64,000 bases of DNA, from positions 62,001-126,000 of the forward strand of contig JANTQF010000043.1 in the NCBI GenBank assembly GCA_032988165.1, read 5' to 3'. The position numbers were made by a program, and so were the translations under genes. This document shows, in pieces, positions 34,247-44,898 of this stretch. Within the stretch, counting starts at the first letter, position 1, and each line of letters opens with the position of its first letter. Source of the DNA: Emmonsiellopsis sp. PD_33 (taxonomy: Eukaryota > Ascomycota > Eurotiomycetes > Onygenales > Ajellomycetaceae). Below the pieces are notes generated by a model. That model ran no database searches. It was not told the origin of the DNA and saw only the letters and a list, made by a program, of their open reading frames with translations.

Positions 34247-36415
34247 TCATTGCAAAATGGGCATCATATAACTCGTCAACGGCGCCTCAAGAATCTCACG
34301 TCTCAAGTCATCTTCCCAGGAAGAAACCATCGGAGTTTCCACGGTAAGCATAAGGAACGACAAGAGCCAGTTATTAAGCCGCTCCCAGGACGGCCTACCC
34401 AGTCTTTTTGCGATCTTTATCATCCGCCCTACAAACCAGGGACGCTGGAAGGCGTCGGAATCCGAAAATAACGGGGATGATGATTGTTCTGACAACGCAT
34501 ACTGTTCCCCAACTGTGCCAAATGTATCATCGGAAGCTAGGAGTATTTGCAAGAGTGCCTCAACAGAGCTGTTGACATCTACTTCACTTGCGAGAAGCTT
34601 GATGCGTAGACCATTGAGGAAGATTTCCGCCGCTTGTGGCGCATTCCGATGATCCCATAGGGCGCCATTTATCATCATCAACGCAGCTAGGCGAGATATG
34701 ATCTGTTTTCTTTCGCCGGGAATCGAGTAACGGTCCCCAGGCGGAGAAGAGAGAATTCTAAATAATAGAGTTGCCGGTTGAAATGCGGTATGTCGGCTGG
34801 GGTTGAGGTGTCTGGGCTGCGATAATCTCTGTGTTATGGCGAGCTGTTCAGAACGATGAAGGAAGGCAATGAGTTCCTCGCATTGCATACAAATTTCATC
34901 AACCGGAGTAAAGGACATGCCGATAGCGTCCGGGTGTGGCACCGCTCGTGGGCTAGTAGAGAGGGTAGATGTAGATGTCGGTGGATGAGGGTAATCACTC
35001 GTAGGCGATAATCCTGAAGAAGACGAGGCTTGCTGATATGGGGAAACGTGTTCAAAAAAGAACGATGGGCCATTTGTTTCGTACCCTGAAAATATATAAT
35101 CCGACCAATTGATCAACATCGCCATCCTACGATTGTTTTGAAATGCGGCCGGTCCACCCCTATCCCTAATTTTCTTCATCGCAGCACGCATATGGATCCA
35201 GCTAACAGGTTTCCGCTCGGGGCGCGGATCGAAATCCTCCACCGCGGCCGCGCTGAGAGTTGCGGAAATTGCTGCATCCGAAATGTCCGTTGGATGTTTC
35301 GCGAAATGTTCTCGCAGCATCTGAATGCCACGCGCGCGGTGGAGGAGTGACGCAGGCGTCTCGGAGAGCCCACGGACCCAAGCTTGGGTGTTAGCTGCGT
35401 GTACGAGGATGGTGTTCTGGAAGCAAATGGCACCTTTCATAGCCTCTGGTATGAAAACCTGCAAATACCAGTTGTGAGCATTTTGTGACCTTGCCTGGAA
35501 CCCGTAAGAACACGCTGGCATAACATTGGCGTAGAAGTCAAATAATATCTTCCCCTCGTCATCTAGTGTCAAGGGTAGGGTGTCGAAGGGATCAGTCCGT
35601 GCTGCGCTCAGTAGAGTCTGCGGATCGGGCGATAGCCGCCTTGAAGATGTGGAGCCAGACGAAGACCATGGGGATAAACTGCGAGAACACGACGATCCAC
35701 TACTGCTTCGAAATCCGTACTCATTGGCCTCAGCCTGATAGCCATCTATCACTGGCCCGTATCGAAAAGGTAGGGATGTTGATGAAGAAAAGGCCTCTAA
35801 CGGTTCGTATGCCCATACATTATTCGTACGCGCAAAGGGGATAGGAGCAGCCAACGGCCTCGATGAGACGAACCCCCAAGAACTAAAATAATCAGCATCA
35901 AAACTTCCCCCCAGCTCATCAACAGAATCCAAAGTATCCGAATATCCCATCTCGCTCGCAAACGTTCCAGGGCCTGAAGGGGGGGTGGGGAATTGGGAAC
36001 CCAAAAAATTTGGATCCAACGTAAAGGCTGCAGCACTATCCGGTCCACGACCTCCGCTATCTCCGCCAGATTGCCGCGAGGCTCTCTTCCCCTTCTCGTC
36101 ACTCGGATTCTGTCTCCGTCCTCGGGGGCGCCTTTGCGGACGTTGTTCTCGTGCAGCCTTATCATCCCCACGAGGCTGGTCCGATCCAGCACCATCTTCC
36201 TGATGGTCCGCGTCGGTTTCATTCCCAGTATCTTGTCGTTGCTGTTCCTGCCATTTCTTCTGGCGTACGAATTCTCGCATTACATGCCGTTTGACCTGAG
36301 TCAAGCTAGCGGGATTATTAACCGATCCATCAATGAACTTGTACCGTATCGGGGGGTTCGGTGGACGGTTGGGAGGACTGAGGGACTGGGAGGGGTCCTC
36401 CGGCGGGTCAGACAT
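34247..36415 (-). CDS. Fungal transcription-factor-like protein without zinc cluster
   Basis: Single exon, 722 residues, starting at ATG 36413-36415 (MSDPPEDPSQSLSPP). Residues 1-300 are low-complexity: proline-rich start, a basic run with RRPRGRRQN (about 95-105), and serine-rich blocks. From about 290 the sequence is ordered and helical: LLSAARTDPFDTLPLTLDDEGKILFDFY, VSWIHMRAAMKKIRDRGGPAA, INWSDYIFSGYE, and ends EILEAPLTSYMMPIL. This resembles the C-terminal fungal-specific transcription-factor-like regions of a widespread Eurotiomycete family sometimes labelled tachykinin-family protein. No Zn2Cys6 motif is visible, so direct DNA binding is unproven. It is divergent from the PHD gene at 38 kb. 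Confidence 0.75.
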   Translation of the reverse strand: MSDPPEDPSQSLSPPNRPPNPPIRYKFIDGSVNNPASLTQVKRHVMREFVRQKKWQEQQRQDTGNETDADHQEDGAGSDQPRGDDKAAREQRPQRRPRGRRQNPSDEKGKRASRQSGGDSGGRGPDSAAAFTLDPNFLGSQFPTPPSGPGTFASEMGYSDTLDSVDELGGSFDADYFSSWGFVSSRPLAAPIPFARTNNVWAYEPLEAFSSSTSLPFRYGPVIDGYQAEANEYGFRSSSGSSCSRSLSPWSSSGSTSSRRLSPDPQTLLSAARTDPFDTLPLTLDDEGKILFDFYANVMPACSYGFQARSQNAHNWYLQVFIPEAMKGAICFQNTILVHAANTQAWVRGLSETPASLLHRARGIQMLREHFAKHPTDISDAAISATLSAAAVEDFDPRPERKPVSWIHMRAAMKKIRDRGGPAAFQNNRRMAMLINWSDYIFSGYETNGPSFFFEHVSPYQQASSSSGLSPTSDYPHPPTSTSTLSTSPRAVPHPDAIGMSFTPVDEICMQCEELIAFLHRSEQLAITQRLSQPRHLNPSRHTAFQPATLLFRILSSPPGDRYSIPGERKQIISRLAALMMINGALWDHRNAPQAAEIFLNGLRIKLLASEVDVNSSVEALLQILLASDDTFGTVGEQYALSEQSSSPLFSDSDAFQRPWFVGRMIKIAKRLGRPSWERLNNWLLSFLMLTVETPMVSSWEDDLRREILEAPLTSYMMPILQ

Positions 36416-38048
36416 GACAGCTAGCACCCCCAAATGAAGTAAAGGGGTTGAAAGGCATTTGCTAGCGGAGAGGTGGATTTGGTTCGGATCAGCTTCCTGG
36501 GGTTAGGGTGGAGTAGGGAAGACGGAAGGCGGGGGTCGCTAGCTGAAGAAGAGGATATTGGGGGAAATAAGGAGAGGTAGGACAATGGCAGGACAATGTA
36601 ATGGAGTATAAACCAGGTAATACTTATAGTACAGAGGCACCAAGAAGGGAGGAGAGATTGAAATCAGGAGATTCTCATGTCTGGTGCCCAATTGAGCCGA
36701 GTCTGTTAATAAGGCTATGTCCTAAAATAGCCTCAATCGACGAGTAATTAACTATTCCCCGCCGCCCTGTGGGGCAAATAAAACCGAATCCTCAAGGTCC
36801 AAAGAAACAGTGGCCGAACAAGAGTCCCCGGCTTCTCCTTCGAAATATTGTTTTTCTGTGGAGGAAAGGATTTTGCCAGGCCAGCGTACAAGTACCAGGC
36901 CTGGCCATTCCGCGTGAATATTTAAGCGCGCAAGGCTCGTTCGACTCTAGCATTAGGAATATGCCAAAGATAGAGGACCTGATTTATTGATGGGTGCACA
37001 TCGGCATTTCCATTATATAGGGGACTCCGATATATCTCATTCGACGACGATACTAGGATGAACTTGTTGGTATTGGATTCAACTTTACACTTGAGCATCG
37101 TTGTCCCGTGCACCCGATCTTGCTCATCAGCGCAATAGAGTCAGGGCACTGCCTCAACGACGGAATCCCGTCGCTGATATAAGAGTCCAGGTCCTTTGAC
37201 ACGGTTGTGGATTTAAACGCGAGCAATTTGATCCATGGGTAAAAAGAAAGTTACTATTGGGAGTTACCTGCTTTTTGCGCCTCTTGTCGAGCAGTTTTTT
37301 TGACTTGCGGGTAATCGGATCCAGTCTGGCAGGGCTCAGACCGGTAGCGGAATAGCCCTCGTACAATCTGCCAGCGCATGAAGCCGAGTCGGAACTTGGT
37401 TTCGGGCTGTAAGACGGCCATAAGCGATTGGCTGGTGGCCAGGAAACTGCCATTGCAAGCAACTTATCAGTACCGAAAACCGAACTTGCCCGGCCTGTCA
37501 GACGCGAGAGAAATAAATGCTGCGTTGTTCGCTCGATACCCCGCGCCAGCGCCGTGTTCGGAAGAATCCTGTGATGGGTCTAGATTTCCCTGTATCCAGC
37601 ATCCCTGTGTAGATGCTCTGAGCATCCTATCCTTGGAGATCGCATGGGATTGTCAGAGATATCGCGTGAATCCCGTCCGCAGACTCCCGGCGTCACCGCT
37701 CCCTCCCTGCTAGTATCCTTTCCATCCCAAAATCTTCCTTAACGTAGCTGCAGAGGATGTAACCCTTTGGTGGAGAGCAACGGCCGCCGATTGCCAGGCG
37801 GAATGGCGAGACTGGAGCTGCTGCAACAAGCGCATTAGTGAGGCTCCCCCCAGCCCGCCCCGCGATTGCTGCGGAGGATGCTGTAGTTGGGTATGTGCTG
37901 CTGCTGCTGCTTCTTGTCAGTCGGTCAGTCCTTCTCCCACTCCGCATCCTGTTATTATGATGTTTATGAAGTGTGCGCGGTGTTGTCGACCTGGTGTTTG
38001 GTGGTGTTGAAAAGCTCTGATGTCACCCCCGCCGGCGCTAACCTCAAC
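36416..38048. other. Divergent intergenic region (promoters of two genes)
   Basis: Separates the minus-strand transcription-factor-like gene from the plus-strand PHD gene. I see no coding sequence. An open frame continues upstream from the PHD start to 37887, but its residues are a Cys-run and low complexity, so I treat it as 5' leader. Confidence 0.5.
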
Positions 38049-41000
38049 ATGGCATCCAACGTCAAGCTCTCCATCTCCGGCCTGCTCAACCCTGCGCCAG
38101 ACACCTCCACAACGCGCAGTCCAGCTCAACGCCCGCCTCGCCCTTCACCCTCCGCCCCTCTTGTTTCTGTCTCTAGACGCGTTGCTGCATCCTCAGTCCC
38201 CAGCTTTGCCGGTTCCTCTCATATCCGCCACGCCAGCGATCCTACTCCCCATCCCGTTGCTCGCGCGAACGAGCTTGTCAACACTCAGTCGAGCTTGCTC
38301 CGTCCTCAATCCAGCTCCGGTTTTGAATCGAAGGATTCTACAGTTATTGCGCATCAAGCAGCTTATTCAAGAATATCATCAGATTACTCACGCGCGCAAA
38401 GCTACAGTGGCACGACACCCTTCATTTCACCGTCTCCGCCCTACACCCAACCCTCCGGCTCTCCAAACCTCGAACAATACCACCATGTTTCGCATTCACC
38501 GTCAACATACGATAAGCACGTCCGAATAGAGCTGTGTTCTCCCAGCGTTCCGTTTCTTCCTCCGCTGCGAGCAATTTCGCCTCGGTTCGTTGCGTCGACG
38601 CCAGAGCAGGGACAACACATCCATCTTCCAATAACCATGGCTTCTTCAACTGCGGAGAGCAGAAGGGACGATAACATGGATATGGATACAGTTCCTCGCT
38701 CTGAACTCGCAGACGGCACGTCGCCTGCCTCTGCCAACCCCTACGAGACAGGCGCGGACAAATTATCAAAAACTGACCAGGTTTCGGCGCTGCATCCCCA
38801 GTCCGGAGGCTACCGCCCTCGCGACAATGATTTCAAGCCGGACCCTGCCTACTGCCACTCACAGGATGACGAATCACTTCAATATTGGGGAAAGGTGCTT
38901 GCGAAGTGTAACGACGAGACGCGTCTCAATAATCCAGCACCTAGAAAGAGAGACACCTTTGCACTGGGGAGTGTGATCGTCAAATCCGACCATAATTCTA
39001 CAGAACCAACGGGTGATTATAGCATCATGGATGAAAACGAGGCTTCTGCTATCGAATTGGCTAGAAAGGTTTTGACAAATATTCAGTTGCCAGTGGTCCA
39101 TCTCCAGACAAAAATTCACGGTCGCGATGTGCTTGTGCAATCGCGTATCCCTGGAGTATCTTTGGAGGCTGCCTGGCCCTATCTCTCCCAGCAGCAGAAA
39201 GAGAGTTTCAAGCATCAGGCACGAAGCATAGCACAACGAATTAATGGCATCAGGGATGGCCGTACCAAACCATCGTACATTGTCAAAGGAGATAACCCAA
39301 GAGATGAGCACAGGCTCCAACGAGTAGAGTACGACATTCTCTTCGGAGCCAACGACACATCCGTCGAAGATCTCAGTTTTGCTCACAACAATCTTGTTCC
39401 CGCGAATATAATTGTGGATAATGATACGATAGTTGGGGTTACTGGCTGGTCTGATGCAGGCTACTTTGGGTGGAATCGGGTCAAAAATGTCCACCACAAA
39501 ATCCGTTCAAATGTCTCCGCTACAAACACCGCAGTAGATAGCTTTTGGGCCGATCTCTACGATATATCTGTTGACCAGCCCACCGAGACACCGTTTATAT
39601 CCAGCAACAACAATTTGAAGATGGAGATCAAGGCGGAGCAGCCAGCCCCCGGCCTTGAGTCCATACCAAGAGCTTCCACTGCTGACGTTTCAGCTCCAGT
39701 TGGCGAGCCTTGTACACCAAGGAAGGTCACAGATCTAAAACGAGACTCTATGTCGCGTGCCTCGTCCGCAGACCGTTCGTCTCCCGCGCCGTCAACGAAG
39801 CCCTCACCCCCCGTCCAGAGCACGAAGAAACGACCAGCACCTTCTGCCGCAACTAAAAAGGGGACTGCAGCTCGAAAACCCGCTCCCAAGAAGCGTAAGT
39901 TGAACCCCAATGATGCGGATAGCGTGGAAGGCACAGCGTCTCCGCATCGACGATCAGCTACCCCAGTTTCTTCACGCGCGAGCAAGACGCCAGCCAACAA
40001 AAATCGTCACCAGAGCTCTTTGTCAGTAGCAGGGTCCCCGGGGCCGGAAACCAAACGACCTGGAAAAACAAACGAACCTGAAGAATATGAGGATGATGAC
40101 GAAGATGAAGACCCATCGCAGGTGTTTTGTATCTGTCGTAAACCCGACAACCATACATGGATGATTGGATGTGATGGTGGATGCGAGGATTGGTTCCATG
40201 GCAAATGTGTCAAAATAAATCAGGAAGATGCTGACCTGATCGACAAATATATCTGTGAGTACGACCCGTGTTCTTGTTTTCATTTACGACTTGATTCCCC
40301 GGGAACCAGGTCCCCCATCTTCTTCTCTTGCATAAAAACTTACCACCATAGGCCCTTCATGTGAGGCAAAACACGGAGTCCACACAACCTGGAAACGCAT
40401 GTGCCGTCTCCCCAGCTGTCGTCAACCAGCACGTATCTCGGGAATGATCCCCAGCAAATACTGCAGCGAGGAACATGGTCGAGAATTCATGCGTCAGAAA
40501 GCTTCAATTGCCGGACCTGGTCCGGCTTCTCGACGTCCTCCAGCTCCCGTATCTTCTGCCGATAATCCGTCCCGCGGATCTTCGGTAACGGTTGGGCGGC
40601 GTCGTCAAAAGGCTGTTCATCGCAGTGATCCAGATGTAGAAATGGGACCAAACGACCGTGGCCGATTTAATGCTAATGACGAAGATAATGACGATGAAGA
40701 TGACACGGATGGCGACGAACCCGAAGCCGAAAATGCGGGCAATGAGGTTTTGGGCAGTAGAGGAGGTGTCCTCACCAAAAATGACCTCAAAGCAGTTGTA
40801 TCAGGTGTAAAATCTGCGCAGGAGTTTCGTGAACTTGGCGACAACATCTTGCCTCCTCCTATGGTCGAAAACGCAACCGCTCCCGATGAGACCCAAAATG
40901 ACAACACCCGACAAGAAGACGGCATTGATTTTGATCTTGAAGCTCATAAGATCCAATTCACCGCAAACGAACTCCAACATATCCAAAACCTTCGCAACAA

Positions 41001-41580
41001 ACGAAATGAACTATCCAACCAGCTCGACATGCTCCGTGATCGCGACACATTCCTAACCCTCGTTCGCCAACGCGCAAAAACGATCCTTGAACTTCTCCGC
41101 CAAGCCGACACAAAGAGCAGCGCTTCAGCCTGGAAGGATATCTGCGGTTTTGACTCTCGCCTGTCATGGTCTGACGATGAATTCAATGAATGGCGACTTT
41201 CTGATGCCGGGAAAGAAGCACTACGGTCAGGGGTTCTTCAAGGTGTTGCACCCCCAACAGCAGCAACAGTAGTTGATCAAGCTGGTGATACAGAAATGCA
41301 AGATGCAGACGAAGACGAGGGTGGCGACAATGTTATTGACAAGATCGCACGCGGCGTTTGTATCAAGAAGCGCTGCGAGAGGCATAAGCAGTGGGTTAAG
41401 GTGCAGCAGCAGGATATACAGAATGAGGAACGGGTTGCGAGGGAGGAGTTGGGGAAGTGTCAGAAGGATGCGAAGGATGTTATGGGGAGAATTGTGTTGA
41501 GGGTCTATGGGGATGAGGATAATGGTGGTCCTGGTGATGCTGTTGCTGCTGGTGATGCTGGTGATGCTGGGAAGGGGTGA
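38049..41580 (+). CDS. PHD-finger protein (Spp1/CFP1-like) with APH-like pseudokinase domain
   Basis: Two exons, 38049-40254 and 40352-41580 (97-nt intron, donor GTGAGT, phase 1), 1144 residues; the intron falls inside the PHD finger and splicing restores YICPSCEAKHG. Start MASNVKLSISGLLNP at an ATG with CAACATGGC context. Regions: Ser/Pro-rich 1-230; a segment at about 270-480 resembling aminoglycoside-phosphotransferase-type kinases (IPGVSLEAAWPYLS; FAHNNLVPANIIVDNDTIVGVTGW at about 443-466); basic NLS-like KKRK near 615; acidic run; PHD CICRKPDN...GCDGGCEDWFHGKC (about 694-725); a Cys-rich segment MCRLPSCRQPARI...KYCSEEHGREF; acidic stretch; coiled coil with LRNKRNELSNQLDMLRDRD. PHD plus this Cys-rich tail is the pattern of the COMPASS H3K4 methyltransferase subunit Spp1/CFP1. 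The kinase-like HxD is HNN, so probably no catalysis. Confidence 0.85.
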
Positions 41581-42144
41581 GGGCAATGGAAATGATAATC
41601 GTAATAATGGCATGGATGGGTGATGGTTAATTCAAGGAGTGGAACACAAAAGGTTACAACAGGACGGCGCGGTATGGGACAGGGTAGTACTTGGTTCGAT
41701 ATTGCATAGTTTTTATGGGATAGGTTAAATCCGTAGATAGTTACGTGAAGTGAAGCGGAGTGAGACTTTAAATTCTACATTGTTTCCTCCTTCTATTGTT
41801 GTGTGAAAGTGCGAGGATGAGCGGGTCAACCAAGGGTGTTCATTTCGCCCACCATCTGTATCAGTTGGTTTCCCCCCCTGAAAGCATCGTGATATGGATT
41901 CTTTTGCTAATGGCATTTGTCTTGAATTAGGCGCTCCGGGTTTTCCCTTCGGAAATATTTACTTGCGTCTTTAGACTTGACTGCCGGCCGGGTAACTATG
42001 CATCGACAACAAAAAGAAACCATATGCGAAGTTGGGTATCAAGCAAGAGATAACTACCTGCGCCTGGGGAGGCCTATATTACATACATCGATAAGAGAAG
42101 GCCGATTTCTGCAGCTCATCAACCGACTACAATAGTTAACTACT
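41581..42144. other. Intergenic region between convergent genes
   Basis: 3' regions of the PHD gene (plus) and the sphingomyelinase-D-like gene (minus). No coding signal and no obvious structured element. Confidence 0.5.
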
Positions 42145-43122
42145 TTACCAGGGCTTATCACCATTGGTAGCCATCCGCATATCACTCCTCCCCCCGACGA
42201 ACCCAACAATATCATTCGCCGCAGCCCGGCTCTCCTCATGATCGTAATATCTCGTCTTATGGAACCCGTAAATAATCCCATCAACCCCCGCCACCTCGAG
42301 CAGCTGATGAACCAAATCCCCCTGCCCAACCGTACTCGTCCAGCCAAACACCCGACCAATCTCCCCCCTATCCCGCGCATCGCCCGCATTCCGCAGCTCC
42401 GCGCACGTCTGATAATCTTCCTCCTGGCAGTTCCCGAACCCTTGCTCGAGCTCCGTGTATCCGTAATCCAACACACGCTGGCGCTTGGAGACATCCTTGC
42501 CATCGCCCTCGTTGTAGATCTTCAACACATCGACCGTCTGTCCGCTCAACACGACAGCTTCATTCTCCGCCAATGAGGCCTCAATCGTCTTGAACGCCCT
42601 GGTCTTCTCCGTCCCAAAAAATCCAAACAAAACATTCACGCCAGCCGGCGTCAGCACCTCCCTCGCCAACCCTTGCAGCGACTCAATAGAACACTTCTCC
42701 TCAGCAGCACAGTCGTCGAAATGCTTGATGTCCGTATCACAGTCCGCGCCGGAGCAGAAATCGCGCGTCTTCAGATCCAACCAGACGAAATTGATGTTAC
42801 GCCCCTGATTTCGCTGGGCGACGATGGCCTCGAACATGTCGCGGACGCTGTCGCCGTAGCTATCCTTTCTGAGGTCGTGGTCGGCCCACCAGCCTTCGTC
42901 CCAGGCGGCGACGTCAATCTCGACGGCGTTGGCGCCGTTGTTTAGGGCATCGTTAAGGCCGCTGGCCGATAGGACCATGTGCGCGATGGCATAGATGGGG
43001 CGCGCATCTTGTCGCTGTTGGTGGAGGTGGGTTTTTTCTGTTGTGCTGAGAGGGGAGGCGGCTGTGAGGTATGTGCTGGCCAGGAGGGCAAGGCACCCTA
43101 GTATGCGCGATCGCGAGAGCAT
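42145..43122 (-). CDS. Secreted sphingomyelinase D-like phosphodiesterase
   Basis: Single exon, 325 residues from ATG 43120-43122. Residues 1-22 are a signal peptide (charged start, then LGCLALLASTYLTAA), so the enzyme is probably secreted. The mature part has the features of fungal sphingomyelinase D/phospholipase D proteins related to the spider SicTox family: a first His at 48 (YAIAHMV), the acidic pair in VEID (Glu68, Asp70) for the metal, and the second His at 82 (WWADHD). These enzymes cleave sphingomyelin or lysophospholipid head groups, usually forming a cyclic phosphate. The C-terminus (GIIYGFHKTRYYDHEESR) is typical of the fungal group. No truncation visible. Whether it acts as a toxin, a nutrient-acquiring enzyme or in defence cannot be told. 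Confidence 0.85.
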   Translation of the reverse strand: MLSRSRILGCLALLASTYLTAASPLSTTEKTHLHQQRQDARPIYAIAHMVLSASGLNDALNNGANAVEIDVAAWDEGWWADHDLRKDSYGDSVRDMFEAIVAQRNQGRNINFVWLDLKTRDFCSGADCDTDIKHFDDCAAEEKCSIESLQGLAREVLTPAGVNVLFGFFGTEKTRAFKTIEASLAENEAVVLSGQTVDVLKIYNEGDGKDVSKRQRVLDYGYTELEQGFGNCQEEDYQTCAELRNAGDARDRGEIGRVFGWTSTVGQGDLVHQLLEVAGVDGIIYGFHKTRYYDHEESRAAANDIVGFVGGRSDMRMATNGDKPW

Positions 43123-43858
43123 TTGGAATGTATGCCTCTTTGTTGTGAGTAAGGGTGTTTGGGTTTATGGGGGTCCGTGGGTGGTAGAAGTCAATTTCAT
43201 GCGAATAGTAAGTAATCTTATGAGAGTTCGTCAAGATATAAGGAGAATAACATGTCGTGGTTTACTATATACATAGTTTCTGAAAATTTGATATGGGACG
43301 TGTTCTTCTTTTAGATCAGGGAGATGGCGATTAGTATCATTAACTAGTTAGTAACTATATAAATAGCAGCTGAGGAGAGGTATCCAGCCGTCACTCTATA
43401 AGTAGCGAGTTAAAATACGCGGAGCTGCAGGGTTCCCCGACTCGAGAAGCCGAAAGAACTCGGGACTACGGCATGTGGAATGACGTTTTAACGCCGAGCC
43501 TGCTTATTTCGCGGAGAATAAATAGCATGCATGATGGTTTCGAAGGCCAAATCGACATTCTAATAATATGGAATAAGATAATAAGTAAACCCCACCCCTA
43601 ACTCCATAACACTGCGCGAACTGGCTATCAAGGCAAATAACGGAATAAATAGTTTAGGAAATGACTGAGTCACTGAGGAAAGAAACGAGACAGGGGAAAA
43701 GGCAAAGTTCTTCCATCGAGCGCGTGTGTGTGACGAATGAACCCCGCCGCCGCCGGTGTACATGTATGTACATACATACATGTAGTTACATTGGGGGGTT
43801 TCGCTCAACTCTCTGAGCAGGAGGAACCAAATCCAAAAATCTTCGGCCCGCTGTACCT
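43123..43858. other. Intergenic region with an 11-bp stem hairpin
   Basis: Promoter side of the minus-strand sphingomyelinase-D-like gene. Contains at 43759-43784 the inverted repeat TACATGTATGT / ACATACATGTA with a 4-base loop, a perfect 11-bp stem. No coding signal otherwise. Confidence 0.5.
43759..43784. repeat. Hairpin: 11-bp perfect stem, 4-base loop
   Basis: Left arm 43759-43769, loop ACAT, right arm 43774-43784. It lies just beyond the stop of the small minus-strand gene, where a 3' UTR or terminator structure could be. The arms are built of TACA/TGTA units, so it may also be a microsatellite. Confidence 0.6.
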
Positions 43859-44173
43859 TTACCAACCAGCTTGTGTCGAGAAAAGATTTTCCCCAAAGGA
43901 AAATTTCCGAACATACAACTCCACATCAAGACGTGAATCACCCGTACCTCGCCCCCGATGAACCATGAACCTCGCATATCTCTTGCCCCCGTTCGTGCAT
44001 GTCTGAGATAGTTGGTCATCATTTTCAATAATGTCGTCCGCCGTTTTATCCTCTGGGACCCAGGCATGTCCATCTACTGCCAGCCAACAATCAAACTTCC
44101 AGTCTCCCTCCACCCTATTTCCATTATATATGTAGCGCACACGGCTCAGCTCCATCACTCGCTGTTCGGACAT
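43859..44173 (-). CDS. Small hypothetical protein
   Basis: Open frame of 104 residues from ATG 44171-44173 (MSEQRVMELSRVRYIYNGNR) to the TAA at 43859. Tryptophans and aromatic residues (GDWKFDCWLAVDGHAWVPED) and alternating charged and hydrophobic positions suggest a small folded beta-rich protein. No signal peptide or membrane segment. I recognise no family. An in-frame extension to 44263 exists but looks like leader. It could be spurious, although composition and codon use look coding. Confidence 0.4.
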   Translation of the reverse strand: MSEQRVMELSRVRYIYNGNRVEGDWKFDCWLAVDGHAWVPEDKTADDIIENDDQLSQTCTNGGKRYARFMVHRGRGTGDSRLDVELYVRKFSFGENLFSTQAGW

Positions 44174-44898
44174 GGTGAGGATTAAGATGGCAATAGAACT
44201 CGAGGATTGAGGTCGACTTGAGCGAGCGAGGGCGGAGCGAGGGTGCCTAGTAAAAGGGCACAAATGGAGCGGAAAGGTGAGGTTGTTGGGATAGTGAGAG
44301 GTCTTTCTAGATATATGAGAGATTGTATGATGGTTGAATAAAGTAAAGTAGGAAATTGCTCCGTCTAACCAAACTAAATAAAGATTTTTAGGTGGGTTTC
44401 ATTTGACATTTATACCCAAAGAATATCTAAATTTCTAAAAGAGGTAGTAAAATATGTAAATGGTCAATAAAGAAGCTCATGCATACTGTCTCTGAAACTA
44501 GGTCGAAGAAGCTGTTTGTCTGTTATCTCACATCAGGCTTCATTGTATTCACTAACGGTTTCATAGGTATTTGCATTGGGTATGCCCTAAAGAGAGGGGT
44601 GAACTAAAGGTAGTTGGAGGTTAGAAACCTGTTTGATTGACAAGCCAGCTAATTGTAAGGATAAAGGCTTCGAAATAAAATAACCTATGTCAAATTCTAT
44701 AGGCCTTAACCCTTTGCCTGAAAGCATTGATAAGTAACTTACCTCACTTGAAACAAACACACTGAAACGCCGAAAGAGGTTGGGAGTTTGATATGCCCCC
44801 GCTTGCACCCACCTCATCCTCTTGCTGGTAAGATAGACACATATTCTATGTAGCGTATAGATACAGGGCCAAATCAAAGAATGTCTTTCGTGGTCTCC
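44174..44898. other. Intergenic region; no supported gene
   Basis: AT-richer than its neighbours but with CpG. It holds the promoter of the small minus-strand gene and the 3' end of the RecA-like gene. No recognisable coding frame. Confidence 0.5.
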
